Source: Rhyacophila brunnea (taxonomy: Eukaryota > Arthropoda > Insecta > Trichoptera > Rhyacophilidae). Taken from it: a DNA stretch of 64,000 nt. The notes beneath the pieces are model-generated. The model was given only the letters and a program-made list of their open reading frames with translations, had not been told where the DNA came from and did no database searches. The position numbers and the translations under genes were made by a program. Below are positions 58,245 through 64,000 of the stretch, one piece after another. The stretch is from assembly GCA_022495005.1 (NCBI GenBank), contig JAGYXB010000280.1:124001-188000 (forward strand). The letters run 5' to 3'. Positions within the stretch are counted from its first letter, which is position 1, and every line of letters begins with the position of its first letter.

Positions 58245-58848
58245 CATTCAGATCGTGATTGAATATATTGAATTTTAGTTGCTATCCAATTTTAAACATG
58301 ACCTGTAAATATTTTAAGGACTAAAGGTAATAATTATATTAATTAAACTTACAACTTTGACATCAGTAGGTGTAATCAGTAATCTTTCAAACTCACCTGT
58401 AACAAATAAAAAAAACTTTAGAATCATAGTTTTTACATAATTAACCATTAGCAATGTAGAGATAGAGATTTTGGTGGGCATACGAGTTTCAAATTTTAAG
58501 AGGAAACCCAAAGTCCATGAGCTACTTCACAACTACGAAATCCTCGCAATCAAATCACAAAACTTGCCTTGTATGCCGTCAGCATTTTTAAATAAAAATA
58601 TAGTAACATACCTTTATTGTTACCTAAGACTGGACAATTTCGATATGGCTAATTTAATTAAATGCCATATTTTAGATCATGTGTCCTCGGTAAAATATCG
58701 TCAAATTAATAATGCAATTATTCTTTATAAATATATTATAGTACATATATATTAAACTAGTGCAGCTCAGTTAGACAGAGCATAATATCCACCATGTGCC
58801 AAATACACGGGTTCCAAAAATAATCCTCACTGATAGATGAGAACCAAC
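58245..58848. other. AT-rich between two HINE copies
   Basis: A 94-codon plus-strand frame at 58471-58755 (MVGIRVSNFKRKPKVHELLH; TTG or GTG in place of ATG at the start) is not recognised. Nothing else is supported. Confidence 0.4.
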
Positions 58849-59255
58849 AATTACAAGATAAAAAGAACTTTTTATATACAACGTTTATAAATTCTGTTGA
58901 ACAATATAAACTTGACTTGACTAGTTGAAACGATCATTTTTTTTTTTACTTGACATGTCATATTGATTTTCATAGTAATGCACGTATATATTAATAATTT
59001 AGTTGCTAGGACCCCAGAAACCAACAATGGTGTCGAAATAACTTTTCATACAAAACCGAATTATCTGAAAATGAATTCGATTTTACAAAGATGGCTAACA
59101 GTATTTAAAAAAAATGCATTGGCATCGTGTTCTGATATATTCTAAAAGTTTTAAATGTCTAGCTAGTCGGAAAGATAGTTAAAAATTGATTGCAAGATTT
59201 GTACCGGACAAAGAACCACCGGAAAAATAAGAATACGAGCTAAGAAAAACGTTGT
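58849..59255 (-). mobile_element. HINE-like element, copy 5 (well preserved)
   Basis: The minus-strand copy starts with AATTACAAGATAAAAAGAAC and the hairpin partner TTTTTATATA, with subterminal ACAACGTTTATAAA. It ends in ACGAGCTAAGAAAAACGTTG, TAA. The interior AAATTGATTGCAAGATTTGT and CTAGCTAGTCGGAAAG match the other copies. This is one of the most complete copies. Confidence 0.7.
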
Positions 59256-60229
59256 AAAAAGGGGTAAGACAACAGCTATTATGTATATTCAACTATTAAT
59301 ATTTATTTTATACAGCATTATGTACCTACCTAACTAAGATTATATACATAAACTGTTGTTTTTCAATAAATAACTTTTATTAGTATAAAAAATATACCCA
59401 TAATATAAATGTAAAAAAATAATAATAAAATGCTTTATAGCTTTACACAACCGAATGATATTATTATGTATTCCAGCCAAACAAAGTGACTTAGACCTGC
59501 ACCATTTTTCTGCAACAAGAGACATTCCATTTATCGATGCATTCTGCAATTTCGATTAACTCGTACTGCTGAAAATGGCTTGGAGCACTCACGTTTCGTA
59601 GAGCAAAGTGAATTAACAATATATCAGAGTATCGATACTCTACGTGCTACAATCTCAATATTTGAATTTATTTAGACAAACGAAAATGAACTTTCCTTTA
59701 TTATACAAGTAAATACAGTAAATAAACAAATATTTTCGAAATTGGCGCATCTAAACGTCGATATAATTACTATGGCTAGTGGCTACAAACAATTAAAGTA
59801 CGTTATGTAGGTATAATATAAGATAGCATGTCTTAAAAATAGCTAAGTGCTCATACCTAATAATTACGAATAGGAATGAGGTTTCTAAAATATCATTATA
59901 TGTGTATCATGCTAAATTAAGTACCTACGTATTTGAAGCCGAATTTACGATAGGGCTAAAGGGAATATAGTCCAGGATCTCCAAATTGGTATGTAGAAAC
60001 AGACAAAGCAACTAGCTACCCCCGCGCAATGAATCTGCGAGGTCCAAAATCTCGTGAAAAGTAACGAGTCAAAAAAATTTCCACATTCAGAAAATCGACT
60101 ATAGACAGTCCGGTACATTGAATAATTGTGAATTATGATGGTAGCGATAATTGAACATTCATAATTTTAAAAAACACTTCTGAGAAAATATATTATAACC
60201 AATATAAAAAATCTTTTTGAAAAAGTAAG
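59256..60229. other. AT-rich, nothing firmly recognised
   Basis: The GC-richer patch 59990-60075 (CTACCCCCGCGCAATGAATC) is short. No gene was found. Confidence 0.4.
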
Positions 60230-60440
60230 CCACCTGGCAGAAATCGAACCTGCATCTCTTGGGTTTACGCTCCGTCCTAATGCGACAAAAGCACTTCTTC
60301 ACTTCAAACAAAAATGAACATCCTACTTTGGCCTTTTAATACCTGCTCATCAGCGCTCTTCTAAATCCAGCTACTATTGCCAATCGGTTTTTGTTTATTA
60401 AATCAAGGTAGGTACATACTACTTCAATTACTAACCGACG
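60230..60440 (-). mobile_element. SINE family H, copy 2
   Basis: CACCTGGCAGAAATCGAACC with CATCTCTTGGGTTTACGCTC is a tRNA-like head on the minus strand. The body includes CAGCTACTATTGCCAATCGG, shared with 22535-22780. Confidence 0.55.
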
Positions 60441-60497
60441 TCACGGATTTCTCCAATATTTTATGATGTAACTTCCTCGAACGTTGCTAATAATTTT

Positions 60498-60547
60498 TAA
60501 GCCACCGGCGAGCCTGCATCTCTTGGGTTTGCGCTCCATCCGCGCAT
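60498..60547 (-). mobile_element. SINE family H, partial copy 3
   Basis: TAAGCCACCGGCGAGCCTGC then ATCTCTTGGGTTTGCGCTCC repeats the head of copy 2 about 265 bases downstream. No body was found. Confidence 0.5.
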
Positions 60548-61861
60548 TATTAGTAGTGATAGTTATTGATTATTTTTTAATGCAATGAGGTAACCTGTTC
60601 GCATAAATGAAAATTTTTGATTAAAGATTTTGTTGCAATCAATTAACGTATTTTCATGTATTTCAATATAAAATGATAGTTTTCTACAAAAAAATTACCA
60701 AATTACACTGAAAGTATGAGGAATAACTAGGATTACAAGCAAAATTTACAGTTTTGTGTTACAGTCTGATTATAGCGGGCCTTGATCAAAACCCACTATA
60801 TAGCATTCAGATGTTATGACATGCAAAAATCATCAATTTTACAACCAAAACTTTTGTGGTTGAAAAACAAAAACTAAAGAAAGGTTTTTGTAAAGGAAAA
60901 TATTTTTATAAATCAAGCGTATATCTGCCTCTGTACGTACTGCAATCAGTGTTTCCAAGTGTTATTCACTCAAATTTACCAGAGATACGAAAATAAGCTA
61001 GACAGCAGAAAAAATACTAAATTTTCTCATAATAAAAGAAATGTCTGGAAACTAGCACTTCAAAAAATAAGTCAAATAAACATCAAAGATTGAAGAAGAA
61101 TATTTATTGTTTCACTACTAATAAAATTAGTCATAGGTACTACAAAAGATTAATCAGGTACGGAATTTGGTCTATAATTAAATATCGTATGTTATATATT
61201 TTAATTTATTGGTAATATAAGCGTCTAGCATGTAAATTTTCAAGCAAATGGTGTAATATTCTAGCTTTTTGTATGACATTGTAAGCTGTTTGCAGTTTCA
61301 ATATAATGCTATACGCCAGATGCGAATTATAGAAACATATTCAAATGATCTGGCAAGAAATACGCTTAGTTGGCAACGCTGATTATGAATTATTTCAAAC
61401 TGTATTTTGTATTCCTTTTAACTTCTTAAAACAAAACACAGATGGTCGCGTTAATTTAAAACAGAACATTTCATTATACCGCGGGAAAATATGCTACGGT
61501 TTCAGTTTTGAGCGAGATAGGGACGCTTTTCAGTTCTCTGTGTCAACCTTTTTTTGCACGAAATACTGATTATATTAAATCCAAATTACACGTATGTAAT
61601 AATTATAAAATAGATTAACATTATTTCTAGACCTGCAATACCAGAGATTTGTGTATCATGCAAATATGACAACGTCACTATAATAAAAAAAAAACGGCAG
61701 TATAATGTCATATTTTCTATGTCTTTTTATGACAAATTAAATATCTATCTCATTTAGAACTTGCTGAGCTAAAAGGATGTAAATGATGATTTAAAACTTT
61801 ATTTCAAATAAATTTTATAGGACAAATACATTTTTTATGGTTTTGTCATTTTATATTTTTT
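60548..61861. other. AT-rich with a GC-richer patch at 61340-61570
   Basis: The patch contains TTGGCAACGCTG (61370-61381), AGATGGTCGCG and CCGCGGGAAAA, and an ATG-started 74-codon frame at 61345 (MIWQEIRLVGNADYELFQTV) that I do not recognise. It resembles the 35.4-kb island in its GGCAACGCTG word. No gene is asserted. Confidence 0.25.
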
Positions 61862-62320
61862 TACAACGTATTTCTTAGCTCGTATTCTTATTTGTCCGGT
61901 GGTTATTTGTCCGGTAAAAATCTTGCAATCGATTTTTAACTAACTTCCCGACTAGCTAGACATTTGAAACTTTTAGAATATATCAGAACACGATGCCAAT
62001 GCATTTTTTAATACTTTTAGCCATATTTAAGTAGAATTGATTTCATGTTCAGTTAATTCTGTTTTGTATGAAAAGTTATTTCAGAAGAAATCCGTAATCC
62101 AATCCACTATTATTGGTTGCTAAGGGGATGGTCCTAGCAACTAAATTATTAATATTAATATATACGTGCATTGCTATGGAAATCAATATGACATTTCAGT
62201 ATTATTTCTATCAAGTACAAATTTTTTTGATCGTTTAAGCTAGTCAAGTCAAGTTTATATGATTTAACAGAAAATTTAAAAACGTTGTATATAAAAAGTT
62301 CTTTGTATCTTGTAATTATT
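61862..62320 (+). mobile_element. HINE-like element, copy 6
   Basis: It starts at TACAACGTATTTCTTAGCTC, continues with GTCCGGTAAAAATCTTGCAA and CTTCCCGACTAGCTAGACAT, and ends in AAAAACGTTGTATATAAAAA, GTTCTTTGTATCTTGTAATT. The 3' hairpin has one mismatch. Both subterminal repeats are present. Confidence 0.7.
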
Positions 62321-62648
62321 TTGTTTAAACAACACGTTACTAAAAAAATATTTGTAACTTTGTTACATAACATTAATATAATAATTACACTATAATAAAT
62401 AACTTATTTTAGCCATAATGTACCTTATGCCATTTGATAATAGAAAATTTTCTTTATTTGATTCAGATATGTACGTAAAAGCTCATTCTTTTATTTTATA
62501 TACCTATAGGTACTTATACCTATTGTCTTTATCTTCGAATTATCATCTTTACATAAACATTTTATTTCACAAAAAAATGATCGCAAACGAAATAAAAAAG
62601 TATTTTTCTTTATTATATTCTGTTTAGTTTACAATTGCTGCATTATTA

Positions 62649-62802
62649 GCAACTCTCGTGGTGCAGTACGTAAGGCGGACACAGTGTATTTATGAGATTT
62701 TTTCAAATTCTGGGTTTTTGAATATATTACTAAATACACTACTTTTAAGTTACACTACTCTCATTGCGCTCCTAGGCATGTTGTAGTATTAAAAAGAATA
62801 TA
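62649..62802 (+). mobile_element. SINE family G, copy 4 (head truncated)
   Basis: The head remains only as CTCTCGTGGTGCAGTACGTA and AAGGCGGAC. The body AATTCTGGGTTTTTGA and TACACTACTCTCATTGCGCT matches the other copies, with a TATT-rich end. Confidence 0.55.
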
Positions 62803-62834
62803 TAGACATCTAGAAACATAGAATTGCACAACGT

Positions 62835-63175
62835 GGTATGAAGCGGTGCATGTTGGGCAAAACGCGAAAGGAAAAAAAGAGGAATGAGTGGATAAGGAAC
62901 CGACAAGGGTTTGCGATGTGATAGAGTTCATTAAAAGCCTCAAGTGGAGATGGGCTGGACACATAGCTCAAAGAAGAGACAATCGATGGTCAAATTTAGT
63001 CATCCAGTGGTATCCAAGAGGTACAAAACGAACCCAAGATAGAACTAGAGGCCGCTGGATCGATGAAATGATAAAGTTCTGCGGAAGTACATGGCAACGC
63101 AATACACAGGACCGAGAGAAGTGGAATCAGCTTGGAGAGGCCTTCATTCAGCAGTAGATAGATTAAGGCTGATGA
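62835..63175 (+). pseudogene. RTE-type LINE tail (best copy)
   Basis: The 89-codon frame at 62888-63157 encodes LKWRWAGHIAQRRDNRWSNL, then VIQWYPRGTKRTQDRTRGRW, DEMIKFCGSTWQRNTQDREK and WNQLGEAFIQQ. This is the conserved C-terminal block of insect endonuclease-reverse transcriptase proteins (RTE type). It is uninterrupted here, but the catalytic domains are missing because the copy is 5'-truncated. A TGATGATGATTATGGTGA tail follows. Confidence 0.8.
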
Positions 63176-64000
63176 TGATGATTATGGTGATAATTATTGG
63201 TGTATGTATGGAAAAAATCCAATGGTATGTTTAACGCTAGAATTATTCAAAACTGTAAACGAGATACTCCCATCTTATTATTAAAGTTATTTGTGATGAA
63301 ATTGGCAACACCGAGATCAATATACATACTACATACATTATAATTTTATTTTTTATTAATTTATCATCATTATTCAAAAGAATATGAGTGAATAATAATA
63401 TGATATTTTAAAATTAAATTACAAAATATAAAACAAATACTCTTAGCCCCTGCTTTAAACGTGTGCATTTTAGCTGACGTACGGGTATGGCCCGCGGGCA
63501 CCTGGGAATAAATTAATAATTAAGTTGTGGCAAAATTATTAACACATACGCCGCGAAAGATATCTAAATTCAAAATTATTAGAACAAGTAGGCGAGTGAA
63601 AATGAGTACACGTTATTTTGTTGTTGTGTTTACATTAAGAGTGTTTCAGACACTTTAATATATCCGCCTTTGTCGTGTTACATCTTTTATTTGATGTTCG
63701 GGTACTTGCGATAAAATAATCAGAAAGTAGCTACCAAACTCATAATATTAAAACTCTCATGTATAAACAACTATAACAATTTTCTCATTTAAAACTAGAG
63801 ATGTGTAAAGAAAATTAAATTAAAAAAATATATTCCAGGGCTGTAAACAATAATTTAACTCATGTAGTATTATACGAGTATTATACCGTTTTACAATAAT
63901 AAGTAAGTAGTTAACTATTTTTTTATTCAACGAATAATAATTCACAAGATTTAAGAATACAACATTCTAATTATTGAACATACATAATTTTGAAAACACT
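63176..64000. other. AT-rich, nothing recognised
   Basis: A short GC-rich word (GGTATGGCCCGCGGGCACCT) lies near 63484. No gene or repeat was identified to the end of the window. Confidence 0.45.

Overview
This window looks like AT-rich, gene-poor insect nuclear DNA. I found no ribosomal RNA, no intact tRNA, no bacterial operon structure and no convincing intact host protein-coding gene. Short direct words of the TAGGTACCTACC type, recognisable insect non-LTR retrotransposon fragments and several families of short non-autonomous elements suggest a lepidopteran. Aphids and other Hemiptera share some of these traits, so the order is only a moderate-confidence inference. The window is best read as an intergenic stretch or very large intron that has collected transposable elements.

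Layout. 1-9.7 kb: three inverted-repeat MITEs (795-1178, 2898-3300, 4022-4485), a tRNA-derived SINE (4979-5150) and a repeat element containing an eight-unit minisatellite (6176-7355). 9.7-16 kb: fragments of Jockey/CR1-like and RTE-like LINEs, the first copy of a Helentron-like (HINE) family, two copies of a minus-strand SINE (family A) and a small GC-rich direct repeat. 16-25 kb: mostly unrecognised AT-rich DNA, a second HINE copy, a LINE tail at 21 kb, a second SINE type (family H) and a Harbinger-like MITE with perfect 23-bp termini. 25-38 kb: a foldback element, its sister copy inserted in a dead Jockey-like reverse transcriptase, LINE tails, a CACTG-ended MITE, and two GC-richer islands that may be regulatory or exonic. 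38-48 kb: a very young palindrome, a compact candidate small gene at 39.5-39.8 kb, a hAT MITE with perfect 8-bp target duplications, SINEs, and a MITE with a 4-bp duplication. 48-64 kb: more LINE tails, four HINE copies, and a 2.1-kb TIR-bounded element nested inside one HINE. That element carries a LINE tail and exon-like segments.

How the parts relate. Short families recur: HINE (6 copies), SINE A (7), SINE G (4), SINE H (3) and RTE-type LINE tails (4, all plus strand). Nesting gives relative ages: the foldback MITE is younger than the Jockey-like LINE at 31 kb, and the 2.1-kb element is younger than its host HINE. The best candidates for something undescribed are the 2.1-kb nested element with possible spliced exons (56002-58131), the HINE copy flanked by roughly 50-bp direct repeats (10221-10771), and the small GC-richer islands at 37.7 and 35.0-35.5 kb. 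All family calls rest on reading the sequence by eye; no database search was run.
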